Below are positions 8,375 through 15,994 of a stretch of 64,000 bases of DNA, piece after piece. Within the stretch, counting starts at the first letter, position 1; each line of letters opens with the position of its first letter. The position numbers were made by a program, and so were the translations under genes. The stretch is from positions 36,553-100,552 of the forward strand of contig NZ_JARUXC010000014.1 of the NCBI RefSeq assembly GCF_030433855.1. The letters run 5' to 3'. The stretch comes from Agreia sp. PsM10 (GTDB lineage Bacteria; Actinomycetota; Actinomycetes; Actinomycetales; Microbacteriaceae). The notes below the pieces were generated by a model. It worked only from the letters and a program-made list of their open reading frames with translations, had not been told where the DNA came from and did not search any database.

Positions 8375-8881
8375 TTAGCCGAGCTTGCTCCACGGTTTGA
8401 ACGTCGGGGCTGCGGGCGACACGGGCCGCGTGACGCCGCCGCGAGTCTGCCTGATTGCCGAATTCAGGTAGAAAGCGCAGACGATCACGTTGAACACGAG
8501 GCTGGCTATCCACTCGCCGAGCGTGAGGCGGTTCGAAGCGCTTTCCTCAATAACGCCGGTCACGGTGAGTACAACGAATACGAGCGTAAATGCTGTGCCG
8601 ACCAACAGGAGGATGCCCAATCGCCGGCTGAGTTTGGGCCACGCGGTCATCTGCCACCAGGGGCGCGCGGGAGTGACCGGTTCTCCTGCGCCCCGAAAAA
8701 TGCGCGTGGCCAGAAAGATCACCGCGAGCAGCACGATCGAATCGATGATGTTCACGGCAAGAGGGTGCAGGCCCACAGCCGAGAGAAGCGCGAGAAAGGG
8801 GTACCTGATCAGGCAGACGACGACGATGTAGGCCAGTTTGATCGGCCAGCGAGTGATTCGAAGATCGAGGATTCTGTGCAC
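8375..8881 (-). CDS. Hypothetical membrane protein
   Basis: A 168-residue protein with about four hydrophobic helices (for example IKLAYIVVVCLIRYPFLALLS, IIDSIVLLAVIFLAT, LGILLLVGTAFTLVFVVLTV and SLVFNVIVCAFYL) and a polar C-terminus. No family is recognised. The GTG start, followed by HRILD, lies inside a 138-bp stretch that is repeated upstream of the next minus-strand gene, and GAGAGAAG serves as ribosome-binding site. Three separate sequence reads of the region (start, RBS, N-terminal HRILD) match between the two copies, which supports this start. Confidence 0.6.
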   Translation of the reverse strand: MHRILDLRITRWPIKLAYIVVVCLIRYPFLALLSAVGLHPLAVNIIDSIVLLAVIFLATRIFRGAGEPVTPARPWWQMTAWPKLSRRLGILLLVGTAFTLVFVVLTVTGVIEESASNRLTLGEWIASLVFNVIVCAFYLNSAIRQTRGGVTRPVSPAAPTFKPWSKLG

Positions 8882-9000
8882 GCTAAAGACTTCTCTCGTC
8901 GGGCCGCCGTGTTCGCGACATGAGCCATGGCGAGTGCGCGGTCCCCGAATCGATCACCCTCGACGAATCTATCGAAGTCGGGCGAATGTTTCTTCTTGTT
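8863..9000. repeat. Direct repeat copy A (duplicated upstream element)
   Basis: This stretch closely matches 9595-9730 in the same orientation. The two share identical blocks at 8938-8962 and 9668-9692, and at 8966-8985 and 9696-9715, with scattered differences and a one-base gap elsewhere. It contains the ribosome-binding site, the GTG start and the first codons (MHRILD) of the gene at 8375-8881, plus roughly 120 bp upstream, probably including its promoter. Confidence 0.85.
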
Positions 9001-9055
9001 TATTGAGTAGCCGTCGACGCATTGCCGCAAGCAAATCATTGGGCGGCGGCAGCCT

Positions 9056-9613
9056 CTAATCGGCCGCGCACTCGAGCGCGAACGTGAGGGTCGCGTCGAC
9101 TCTGACGGCGTCGTCGGTGTCGAGCTCGGCAACACGCAGATCGGTCGATGACCTCTCGAGGATGAGCACCTCACCCGGAATCTCGGTGCCAAACATGATG
9201 CCGTCGTCCTCGTTCAGCACGGCACCCTTGCCGGTGAACAAGACGGCGAAGTCGGATACGGCCCATGCGCCGACGAACACATCATCGCCTGCCCTATCTG
9301 GGATGCTCGCGCCCGAGTCGTCGGCTGCCGACCACGTACTCCACTGCGCGGCGCCGTCGGGTTGGCAGAGCGGGCGATCGGGGTGGCCGGTCACCGTAAC
9401 CTCCCTGCCCTCGTGCTCGAAGGAGATCTCGACGGTAGGCGCCTCGCCGGCCTGGGCGGGAGGTGAATTCTGTGTCGTCGGCTCTGTGCTCCGGTCGTCG
9501 GAGAGCGGACCAGGAGTGCATCCGACGAGCCCGACCGCGACGGCGGCCGTCACCATGAGCAGGGCCGCCGCCCTCATGCGGCTACCCGCGGTGCGATCGA
9601 GGATTCTGTGCAC
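9056..9613 (-). CDS. Hypothetical lipoprotein
   Basis: A 185-residue exported lipoprotein. After a basic N-terminus (MHRILDRTAGSRMR) comes the hydrophobic core AAALLMVTAAVAVGLVGC, ending in a lipobox whose cysteine would be lipidated. A Ser/Thr/Pro-rich linker and a beta-rich domain follow (EISFEHEGREVTVTGHPDRP and later strands). The GTG at 9613 is chosen because it lies in the same duplicated leader, with an AAGAAG ribosome-binding site, as the gene at 8375-8881; an internal ATG at 9577 is the alternative and still keeps the signal peptide. No family is recognised. Confidence 0.6.
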   Translation of the reverse strand: MHRILDRTAGSRMRAAALLMVTAAVAVGLVGCTPGPLSDDRSTEPTTQNSPPAQAGEAPTVEISFEHEGREVTVTGHPDRPLCQPDGAAQWSTWSAADDSGASIPDRAGDDVFVGAWAVSDFAVLFTGKGAVLNEDDGIMFGTEIPGEVLILERSSTDLRVAELDTDDAVRVDATLTFALECAAD

Positions 9614-9730
9614 GCTGAAACTTCTTTCGTCGGGCCGCTCATTCGCGACATCAGTCGTGGCGAGCAAGCGGTCCCCGAATCGATCACCCTCGGCAAATCT
9701 ATCGAAGTCGGGCGACAGATTCTCGTTGTC
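9595..9730. repeat. Direct repeat copy B (duplicated upstream element)
   Basis: Second copy of the element at 8863-9000. It carries the GTG start and leader of the lipoprotein gene at 9056-9613 and ends just before the stop codon of the DUF1801 gene at 9733. Confidence 0.85.
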
Positions 9731-9732
9731 TT

Positions 9733-10104
9733 CTAGGCGCTCTCGACTCGCCGCGCCGCGAGCGCCGCGGCCACCCGCCCGATCAGGTCATACGGGATCG
9801 GTTTCGAGTACGGAAAGTTGATCGAGTCTTTGGCTGCGCGATAGGGCGCGATCTCTTCTTCGAGCGCGTCGTGTTCGCCGTCGTCGAGCCGAGCGACCGG
9901 ATAGAGGCCGACGAACTTCTTCCAGGCGGCGTAGTGCAGCCCGTAGCGGCCGTCGAACATGACGGCGGGCATGTCATAGCGGTACTTCTCTTCACCGCCG
10001 GGCACCGCCTCGAGCAGAACTCGTCTGATCTCGCGCAGGATCGCCTGCTGCTCGGCGGGCTGCGACTCGATGTACTCGTCGACCGAGGTGAACCTCTCTG
10101 TCAT
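9733..10104 (-). CDS. DUF1801 (YdhG-like) family protein
   Basis: A 123-residue protein with the DUF1801 pattern: SVDEYIESQPAEQQAILREI, then GGEEKYRYDMPAVMF, YAAWKKFVGLYP and a C-terminal SINFPYSKPIPYDLIGRV segment. Family members share a frataxin-like fold and are sometimes called iron chaperones, though their true role is unsettled. The start is ATG at 10104. The gene diverges from a second DUF1801-like gene at 10246 across a 141-bp gap, so the pair may share a promoter region. Confidence 0.8.
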   Translation of the reverse strand: MTERFTSVDEYIESQPAEQQAILREIRRVLLEAVPGGEEKYRYDMPAVMFDGRYGLHYAAWKKFVGLYPVARLDDGEHDALEEEIAPYRAAKDSINFPYSKPIPYDLIGRVAAALAARRVESA

Positions 10105-10245
10105 GCGCCCAGAATCCCACGCCTCGTCGCGCTGATCAATATCGGTCAGGATCGAAGAAGCGCGCAGCATGCGGGCATCCCTATTCTGAAAACACCGCCG
10201 CACACATGTGGCGCCTCTGTTGATGAACGACCGAAGGAGACCACC

Positions 10246-10677
10246 ATGGCCGCTGCCGAAGGACTGAGCAAAGAAGAACGCGACGCCGTCAAGGAGCGCG
10301 CGAAGGAGCTGCGCGACGAGGCCAAGGCGGGCAAGAACCGCGAGGCGGGCGAGAAGGCCGTAGCGAAGGCGATCGCAGAGATGCCCGAATCGGATGCCGC
10401 TATCGCGGGCCGCATCCACGAACTCGTCGCGCAACACGCACCCCAGCTGATGCCGAAGACCTGGTACAGCCAGCCGGCCTATGCGAACACAGAGGGCAAG
10501 GTCATCCTGTTCGTGCAGAGCGCGGCCAAGTTCAAGACGCGCTACTGCACCCTGGGCTTCAGTGAAGACGCGGCCCTCGACGACGGAGAGATGTGGCCGA
10601 CGTCATTCGCGGTGATGACGCTGACGCCTGCGGTAGAGAAGGCGATCGCGGACCTCATTCTGCGCGCGTCGATGTGA
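10246..10677 (+). CDS. DUF1801-like protein with charged N-terminal helix
   Basis: A 143-residue protein. The first 45 residues form a highly charged Lys/Glu/Ala helix (SKEERDAVKERAKELRDEAK), followed by a domain like that of the divergent neighbour (PKTWYSQPAYANTEGKVILF, FKTRYCTLGFSEDAALDDGEMWPTSF). The ATG at 10246 has GAAGGAGA just upstream. No catalytic residues are evident; the function is unknown. Confidence 0.75.
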   Translation: MAAAEGLSKEERDAVKERAKELRDEAKAGKNREAGEKAVAKAIAEMPESDAAIAGRIHELVAQHAPQLMPKTWYSQPAYANTEGKVILFVQSAAKFKTRYCTLGFSEDAALDDGEMWPTSFAVMTLTPAVEKAIADLILRASM

Positions 10678-10842
10678 GCCCAAAGGCCGCGGAATAATTC
10701 GAACGTCGGTTTTCTGCCTTCAACTTAGCAACTCGCATTGGCCTAAAACTTGAGGCACGAACTCTCCTCGGCACCATCACCCGTTGAATCATAACGACAG
10801 CAGAACCATCCGCCCATCAGCGTCGCCGCATCGGGCGAATGT

Positions 10843-12222
10843 TTACCCGGTTCCGGCTTCACGGGCGTCAAACGTGTCGCCGTCATCAATCTTGATGGTC
10901 GGTCTCCTCGTCCTCTTCCCCGGTAGTTCGTCGACCAGCGCATCAACTATTGGCTGCGCTTTCGTGCGAGACAGCGTCAATAGGGATGCATCTCCGAGCG
11001 ATATTGCAGCGCGAAGCGCGCTCGGCGCATAGGTCAGTGATCCCAGGAGCGCGAGAGCTGCCGCTCGCGCGAGTGGCGGCGGGACGCTATTGCCGACCTG
11101 TCGATGCCCATGCCAATTGGTGGTGTGGAACCGGAACCAGTCTGGGTAGCCATGCAGCCGCGCCGCTTCCCGCACAGTTACAACACGATTCTCATGAGGG
11201 TGAATCGGCCGCGGAGACGTATGCGACCCTCTCTCAGAGCCAGTGCCCGCCCTTAGCGTTCGAGAAGGCCCATCGAGTGGGAGCCTGTATAGGCGACTCT
11301 TAGGTTCGACCGCTCCGCGCTCGGTTAGCGCGAACCGCTGGACCGTCTCCGCTGTGTGAACGGTCCGACGCGACCCTGTCAAGCGGGATGGTTCCCACAA
11401 CCTTGGTCTCGACTTGTCACCAGGCAGTACGTCGACACCAGCTAATGCGCGCGCGTATGGGCTCTTGATCGATGCTCGCCTCTTAGCATCCTCTGGGTTG
11501 AGTTCTACCTCATCCGATTCGAGCAGTCCGTCATAGTCGATAGGCGACGGCAGCCCATCAAGGGCTTCTTCCACTGACACCTCGCCCTCGATGGGAACAG
11601 GACGCGACGGAGCGGCCCCACCCAGCGCCCCCAGTACGATGACTCTCCGGCGGGTCTGCGGCACACCGAAATGAAGACTGTTCACGGGCTTGTCGGTCCC
11701 AGAGAGCGAATACCCAGCCTTTCGGAGTCGGTCGAACGCTTCCTCGCGAACGTCATCGAATTTCTTCTCGAGCAGGCCCGCCACGTTCTCCAGACAGAAG
11801 GTCTGTGGCTTGAGCTCTTCAACCATTCGAACAAAATGCAGAAGCAGGTTGTTGCGCTCGTCACCCTGTTCGCGCTTTCCCCCAGTGGAGAAACCTTGAC
11901 AAGGCGGGCCGCCGATCAGTGCATCGATCCGGCCCGGCCAAGGGACACCGGGGTGGAGCCGCCGAAAGCCGCGCTCGGCAGCTGCCATCACATCAACAGG
12001 CAGAAGCTTCGAGGCGTCACGACATACGACCTCACCCTGAGGAAAGTTGAAGGCATGAGTAGCGGCATGAACGGGATCGTATTCCACAGCAGCGACCACA
12101 TCATAGCCTGCCTGTTCAAACCCGAGACTCATTCCGCCTGCGCCGGCGAAAAGATCTACTGCGATGGGCCGCGTCGAACGCGCTCGGCTAGTGGATAGAG
12201 GCATCCTACGACGATCGCACAT
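10843..12222 (-). CDS. DNA (cytosine-5) methyltransferase
   Basis: A C5-methyltransferase with all main motifs in order: motif I DLFAGAGG (about residues 23-30), motif IV GGPPCQGFS with the nucleophile C108, motif VI ENV (135-137), motif VIII QTRRR, and motifs IX-X REAARLHGYPDWF and QVGNSVPP. It transfers a methyl group from SAM to cytosine in a specific DNA site; the target-recognition region lies between motifs VIII and IX. A TTG at 12243, this ATG at 12222 and an ATG at 12204 are all possible starts; a weak GAG upstream favours 12222. The gene is less GC-rich than the surroundings and diverges from the GHKL ATPase gene across about 70 bp, as in a restriction or defence locus. No nuclease is recognised. 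Confidence 0.93.
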   Translation of the reverse strand: MCDRRRMPLSTSRARSTRPIAVDLFAGAGGMSLGFEQAGYDVVAAVEYDPVHAATHAFNFPQGEVVCRDASKLLPVDVMAAAERGFRRLHPGVPWPGRIDALIGGPPCQGFSTGGKREQGDERNNLLLHFVRMVEELKPQTFCLENVAGLLEKKFDDVREEAFDRLRKAGYSLSGTDKPVNSLHFGVPQTRRRVIVLGALGGAAPSRPVPIEGEVSVEEALDGLPSPIDYDGLLESDEVELNPEDAKRRASIKSPYARALAGVDVLPGDKSRPRLWEPSRLTGSRRTVHTAETVQRFALTERGAVEPKSRLYRLPLDGPSRTLRAGTGSERGSHTSPRPIHPHENRVVTVREAARLHGYPDWFRFHTTNWHGHRQVGNSVPPPLARAAALALLGSLTYAPSALRAAISLGDASLLTLSRTKAQPIVDALVDELPGKRTRRPTIKIDDGDTFDAREAGTG

Positions 12223-12295
12223 CTTGCACTCGAACGCACGCAACTAGAGACCCCGTGTTCCCTTCGGGCCAGCAGAAGTCGGGCATCATGTGTAA

Positions 12296-13711
12296 ATGGT
12301 CACATCTACCCCTGACACGACGATCGATGCTGGCGCCGAGAAACGTTTCTTCATCGAAATGCTAACGAAGGACATCGAGCTACTCCCCGCCATCGTTGAT
12401 CTCCTCGACAACAGCGTGGACGGAGCACGCGGCCTCCACCCCGATGGCGATCTATCGGGACAATGGGTGAAGATTAATTTCGGCAATGGCTCCTTCACAA
12501 TTGCGGACAACTCAGGTGGCATCTCGGCTGAAATCGCTCGACATTACGCATTCCGATTCGGGCGCTCCAAAAGTTTCACGGGCGTGAAACGCTCAGTTGG
12601 TCAATTCGGTGTCGGAATGAAACGCGCCATATTCAAGATCGGGAACGCTTTTTCTGTCGAATCTGCCCACCGCGGTGCGACCGGCAAGGATGACGGCTCA
12701 CGCTTCGATCTGGAAGTAGACGTTGAGGACTGGGCCATCCAGGGCGACTGGACATTCCAGTTCAACAGAGTAGAAGAGAACATTTCTCTCTTGCCGATCG
12801 AGGCAGCAGGAACGATGATCTCGGTGACGAACCTTCATCCGAGTGTCCAAGACGATCTGAACGATCCCACCATCGTGCAGGCGCTGCGGACTGAACTGCG
12901 GATTCGTCATCAAGAGTCAATCCAGAGCGGATTACAACTGTTTCTCAATAGCGACAAGCCACTTTCGGCGTCGAGGCCATCACTCCAAGCATCAGACGTT
13001 GTGCGACCGGTCTTCAAAGAATTTCAAGTCTCTGGGGCTGACGGCGGCGTTGTGGATGTGAAGCTTTATGCCGGAACCGTAGCGCCGCCGAAGCGCGAGA
13101 AAGAAATCGATCCCGAGGACGATGGTCAGGCAGAGAACTTCCAAGACCCTGGTGACGCCGGGTGGTACCTCTTCTGCAACGACAGGCTGTTGCTCGTCGC
13201 AGACAGGACACCCATCACTGGGTGGGGCAATCCAGCAGCCGCGTACCACCCCCAGTACCGTCTCTTCAGAGGCTTCGTCTACCTTTCGGCAGACGATGCC
13301 AGCCTCTTGCCGTGGAACACAACAAAGACCGCCGTCGACCGTGACTCACCTGTGTTCCGGGCGGTTCAGTCGGAAATGAAGACAACGCTAGTCGCAGTGC
13401 AAGCCGTGATTAACCGCGCAAAACAGGTACGCGCTCGTGTTGAGGACGAGGATGTGAAGCCCGATTTGCTCGTAGCTCTGGACGAAACACCTGACAAACC
13501 AATCAGTTCGCTCGCGACTTCGTCGCAGATGGTCACTCCGGCTGCTCCGCCACCCAAGCCGAAGGCTCCTCCAACACCCAAGATTCAACGTATCCAGTAT
13601 GCCGTTGACTTGGACCGATTTGAGGAGGTTGCCCAAGCGATAGGGGCAAGCAGCGGTTCTGAAGTTGGCCGCCTCACCTTCGACTACTTCTACGACCAAG
13701 AGATCGACTGA
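12296..13711 (+). CDS. GHKL (HSP90/MORC-like) ATPase
   Basis: A 471-residue protein whose N-terminal third is a GHKL ATP-binding domain: N box IVDLLDNSVDGA (residues 33-44), G1 box DNSGGI (71-76) and G2 lid GQFGVGMKRA (102-111). The position usually held by the catalytic glutamate of the N box is D35, a conservative change. The middle carries a transducer-like region; the last 130 residues include a coiled stretch and a Pro-rich linker (APPPKPKAPPTPK). MORC-like GHKL proteins are known to occur in restriction-modification and other DNA-targeting loci. It overlaps the next gene by one base and diverges from the methyltransferase. A defence role is inference. Confidence 0.85.
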   Translation: MVTSTPDTTIDAGAEKRFFIEMLTKDIELLPAIVDLLDNSVDGARGLHPDGDLSGQWVKINFGNGSFTIADNSGGISAEIARHYAFRFGRSKSFTGVKRSVGQFGVGMKRAIFKIGNAFSVESAHRGATGKDDGSRFDLEVDVEDWAIQGDWTFQFNRVEENISLLPIEAAGTMISVTNLHPSVQDDLNDPTIVQALRTELRIRHQESIQSGLQLFLNSDKPLSASRPSLQASDVVRPVFKEFQVSGADGGVVDVKLYAGTVAPPKREKEIDPEDDGQAENFQDPGDAGWYLFCNDRLLLVADRTPITGWGNPAAAYHPQYRLFRGFVYLSADDASLLPWNTTKTAVDRDSPVFRAVQSEMKTTLVAVQAVINRAKQVRARVEDEDVKPDLLVALDETPDKPISSLATSSQMVTPAAPPPKPKAPPTPKIQRIQYAVDLDRFEEVAQAIGASSGSEVGRLTFDYFYDQEID

Positions 13712-14604
13712 TGGCACGTCAGTATGAGTTTCGGCCGGCAAAGGCAGCTCAACGCATGATGATTGTCGATGCCTGTCGAAGGCTGACCGCGATTGCTCCT
13801 CTCGTCAAGTATCAATACGTCGGTTTTGGAGGGTTGGAGTTTATAGACTTCGTCGAGTTCCACCGGGGACTCGGCGTTCCTCAGATGACGAGTATTGAGC
13901 GCGACACGAACATGCAGCACCGGCTCGACTTCAACAAGCCCTATAAGAGCATTCGTGTTCTAATGGGCGAAGCCCGCGACCAACTCCCTCAAGTTGACTG
14001 GACTCAATTGTCCATAACTTGGCTCGACTACACCGACGTGCTCACCACCGACATTCTGCGAGACGTTGACTTCGTTGTGCGCTCCAGCCAACCTGGCAGC
14101 ATCGTCATTGTCACCGTAAATGGCGCTACGACAAAAGTCCCGGTTCCTGAACGTCTGAGCAACCTCCGCGCTAGCCTAGGCAGCCACGTAGACGACTCCC
14201 TCACCGAGAAAGACATGGCAGGCTGGGGACCCACCAAACTCGAACGAAGCGTTCTCCAAGCAACCGCGCACGCGGCTGGAAGGCAGGCTCACGGTTTGCC
14301 TTTTCGTCAACTCTTCAACTTTCACTACGCGGATGACGCGAAGATGCTGACATGGGGTGGCATCACCACCAGCTCGTCTTTAGATCGGACAATTGATTCG
14401 TGCCGCTTCGAGGATCTTCATTTCATTCGCGGCGACGACGACCCATTCGAGATAAACGTGCCCGTGCTCACCGAGAAAGAAATCGCCTATCTGGAAACGG
14501 AGCTTGTTGGAATCCCGACTCCACTACCGCAGATCAGAGGAATTTCGTCTGCGGAGATAAAAGCTTTTGCTCAGGTCTATCGGTGGCGAGTCGGCTCGCG
14601 CTAA
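13711..14604 (+). CDS. Unrecognised protein with a possible SAM-type Rossmann fold
   Basis: A 297-residue protein without a family I can name. Residues 35-66 look like the start of a class I methyltransferase-type Rossmann fold: glycine-rich YVGFGGLEF, then an acidic strand end SIERD at 61-65, with ITWLDY at 102-107 where motif IV would be. A true methyltransferase, a degenerate one or an unrelated alpha/beta enzyme all remain possible; no nuclease signature such as PD-(D/E)XK or HNH is visible. It starts in the stop codon of the GHKL gene (TGATG), so the two are coupled and probably work together. Confidence 0.75.
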   Translation: MARQYEFRPAKAAQRMMIVDACRRLTAIAPLVKYQYVGFGGLEFIDFVEFHRGLGVPQMTSIERDTNMQHRLDFNKPYKSIRVLMGEARDQLPQVDWTQLSITWLDYTDVLTTDILRDVDFVVRSSQPGSIVIVTVNGATTKVPVPERLSNLRASLGSHVDDSLTEKDMAGWGPTKLERSVLQATAHAAGRQAHGLPFRQLFNFHYADDAKMLTWGGITTSSSLDRTIDSCRFEDLHFIRGDDDPFEINVPVLTEKEIAYLETELVGIPTPLPQIRGISSAEIKAFAQVYRWRVGSR

Positions 14605-14968
14605 TCAGAACGAATCTTGTGAGCCGAGGGAACCCTCGCGGTTTGTTGGTTCCTCCCGACTGACCGCTCGTGGGCTCGCCAACTGCCCCACTAGCCCTGA
14701 ATGGGAAGAATCGATCCTACGTAGCGCGGAGTATTCGATCACAATGAGCTTCTCCCGCCAACTGCGAAGTAAATTGGCCTCCATGTCTGCCCTATGTAGG
14801 AACACATGTGTTGCTAGGAGAATCTGCAAGTGCGAGCCACAGGCCGTCGGCTACTTCTCAAGTCGTTGATCCCTCAGGCCACGACCAACATGTCAATCTC
14901 GCCGAAGTAGCCGATCCGTCGCGGCGTCATAGTTGCCAATACCAAGCCGAGGATCAACATGATTCGTC
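14605..14968. other. Gene-poor spacer between the GHKL locus and tRNA-Arg
   Basis: No convincing gene is present. Short frames exist on both strands, including a 28-codon minus-strand frame near 14880-14965, but none has a good ribosome-binding site or a recognisable product. The base composition is lower in GC than the flanking chromosome, so it may be the decayed edge of an acquired segment ending at the tRNA. Confidence 0.5.
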
Positions 14969-14971
14969 TGG

Positions 14972-15043
14972 TGCCCCTGGAGGGACTCGAACCCCCAACC
15001 TGTTCCTTAGGACGGAATTGCTCTTCCATTGAGCTACAGAGGC
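14972..15043 (-). tRNA. tRNA-Arg (anticodon CCT)
   Basis: The minus strand folds as a complete cloverleaf: acceptor GCCTCTG pairs with CAGGGGC, the D-arm is GCTC/GAGC, the anticodon loop GTCCTAA places CCT at 34-36, and the T-arm contains GGTTCGAGTCC. The discriminator base is A and CCA is encoded at 14971-14969. Its 3' end faces the less GC-rich methyltransferase locus. Confidence 0.93.
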
Positions 15044-15080
15044 TGGCCTTTAGGAGTTTAGCTTAGAGGCGAGGTCGGGT

Positions 15081-15119
15081 GGTCTCGATACGGTCGCTGC
15101 GCGACCTACTCGACCAGCG
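15081..15119. repeat. Palindromic GGTCTCGATACG/CTACTCGACCAGCG repeat, copy 1
   Basis: Begins GGTCTCGATACG and ends CTACTCGACCAGCG with a short GC-rich hairpin core between (GGTCGCTGCGCGACC). A longer copy follows at 15136. Such elements recur between genes in Microbacteriaceae genomes and can form hairpins. Confidence 0.75.
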
Positions 15120-15135
15120 CATCCGGCGGGATGGT

Positions 15136-15184
15136 GGTCTCGATACGCGTCGGCCGCGGGCGGCCTTTGGCTACTCGACCAGCG
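15136..15184. repeat. Palindromic GGTCTCGATACG/CTACTCGACCAGCG repeat, copy 2
   Basis: Same terminal sequences as the copy at 15081-15119 but with a different core that can pair as GGCCGC/GCGGCC. It lies between the HNH gene and tRNA-Arg and may act as a transcription stop for either. Confidence 0.75.
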
Positions 15185-15250
15185 CAAATCAGTCAACACG
15201 GCGAAGCCGTCAATAAATAGGGCACGGCGAAGCCGTTCGATAGCCAGCTG

Positions 15251-15748
15251 CTACGCCGCGCTCTCGATGTAGCCCTCCCAGGCCGGCTCCGCGCGCTCCG
15301 CTCCGCGGACCGTCCAGCCCGACTGGTGCGGCATCTTCGGCGTGGCCCGCAGAGTCCAGCCCATCTCGGCCGGGGTGCGGTCGCTCTTGATGTTGTTGCA
15401 GCGCAGGCAGCAGGCCACGAGGTTCTCCCAGGTGTCCTTGCCTCCGCGCGACTTGGGCTGCACGTGGTCGATGGTGGTCGCTGCGCCCCCGCAGTACAGG
15501 CAGCGCATGCCGTCGCGGCGCAGCACTCCCCTGCGCGACACGGGCATGAGCCTGGTCGAGGGGATGCGCACGTAGCGCGTCAGGATGATCACGCTCGGCC
15601 GATCGAACAGGCCAGAGGTGGCCCAGACCGGATGCTCGACGTCGCTCTCGATGATGGTCGCCTTCTCGTTCATCACGAGAACGATGGCGCGCTTGAACGA
15701 GACCACTCCGAGTGGCTCGTATCCCGCGTTCAAAACAAGTGTTCGCAT
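15251..15748 (-). CDS. HNH endonuclease family protein
   Basis: A 165-residue protein with a C-terminal HNH domain: CLYCGG and CCLRCNN supply the zinc-binding CxxC pairs, TTIDHVQPKSRGGKDTWENLV contains the metal-binding histidine and asparagine. The N-terminal part begins MRTLVLNAGYEPLGVVS, which marks the common actinobacterial single-domain HNH proteins of unknown role. The ATG at 15748 is used because the protein family starts here; the longer frame to 15799 is not supported. A Rho-independent terminator at 15838-15869 separates it from upstream transcription, so it has its own promoter or depends on read-through. Confidence 0.85.
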   Translation of the reverse strand: MRTLVLNAGYEPLGVVSFKRAIVLVMNEKATIIESDVEHPVWATSGLFDRPSVIILTRYVRIPSTRLMPVSRRGVLRRDGMRCLYCGGAATTIDHVQPKSRGGKDTWENLVACCLRCNNIKSDRTPAEMGWTLRATPKMPHQSGWTVRGAERAEPAWEGYIESAA

Positions 15749-15837
15749 TGTTGCCCTTTCGAATTGCCCTGCACGGCTTGCAGGGACCCGATGTGTCACC
15801 CATCGATTTTCAAGCGATTACAAGAGCAAATGGACAC

Positions 15838-15869
15838 AAAAAAAGGGCACCGTCGAAATGACAGCACCC
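15838..15869 (-). terminator. Rho-independent terminator upstream of the HNH gene
   Basis: Read on the minus strand, GGGTGCTGTC and GACGGTGCCC form a ten-pair stem (with G-U pairs) around ATTTC, followed directly by seven T residues. It ends a short transcript that would start near 15995 and lies 90 bp before the HNH start codon. Confidence 0.75.
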
Positions 15870-15967
15870 TAACTGAGCCGAACCCGGCTCAGACAACGTC
15901 CACTCGTGTGCCTCCTGACACTCAGCAGGCGGCAACCCGTGGTGCGGATGCTCCTGCCAGATATCAC
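15869..15967 (-). CDS. Possible small arginine-rich peptide (32 residues)
   Basis: A short frame, GTG at 15967 to TAG at 15869, with GAGGAG correctly placed upstream. The product, starting MISGRSIRTTGCRLLSVRR, has many Arg and two Cys and no known relatives that I recognise. It is preceded by a candidate iron-box promoter and followed immediately by a terminator, so it sits in a complete, very short transcription unit. It may be a leader peptide, a small protein or a non-coding RNA that happens to contain a frame. Confidence 0.35.
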   Translation of the reverse strand: MISGRSIRTTGCRLLSVRRHTSGRCLSRVRLS

Positions 15968-15994
15968 GAGGTCTCCTCTAAAGGCTCGAATAAT

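Noticed and set aside
10678..10842. Small gene between the DUF1801-like and methyltransferase genes
   Set aside because: The short frames here lack ribosome-binding sites and are mostly antisense to the methyltransferase 3' end.
10843..14604. Classical type II restriction-modification system
   Set aside because: A methyltransferase is present but no protein shows an HNH, PD-(D/E)XK, GIY-YIG or Vsr-like nuclease motif.
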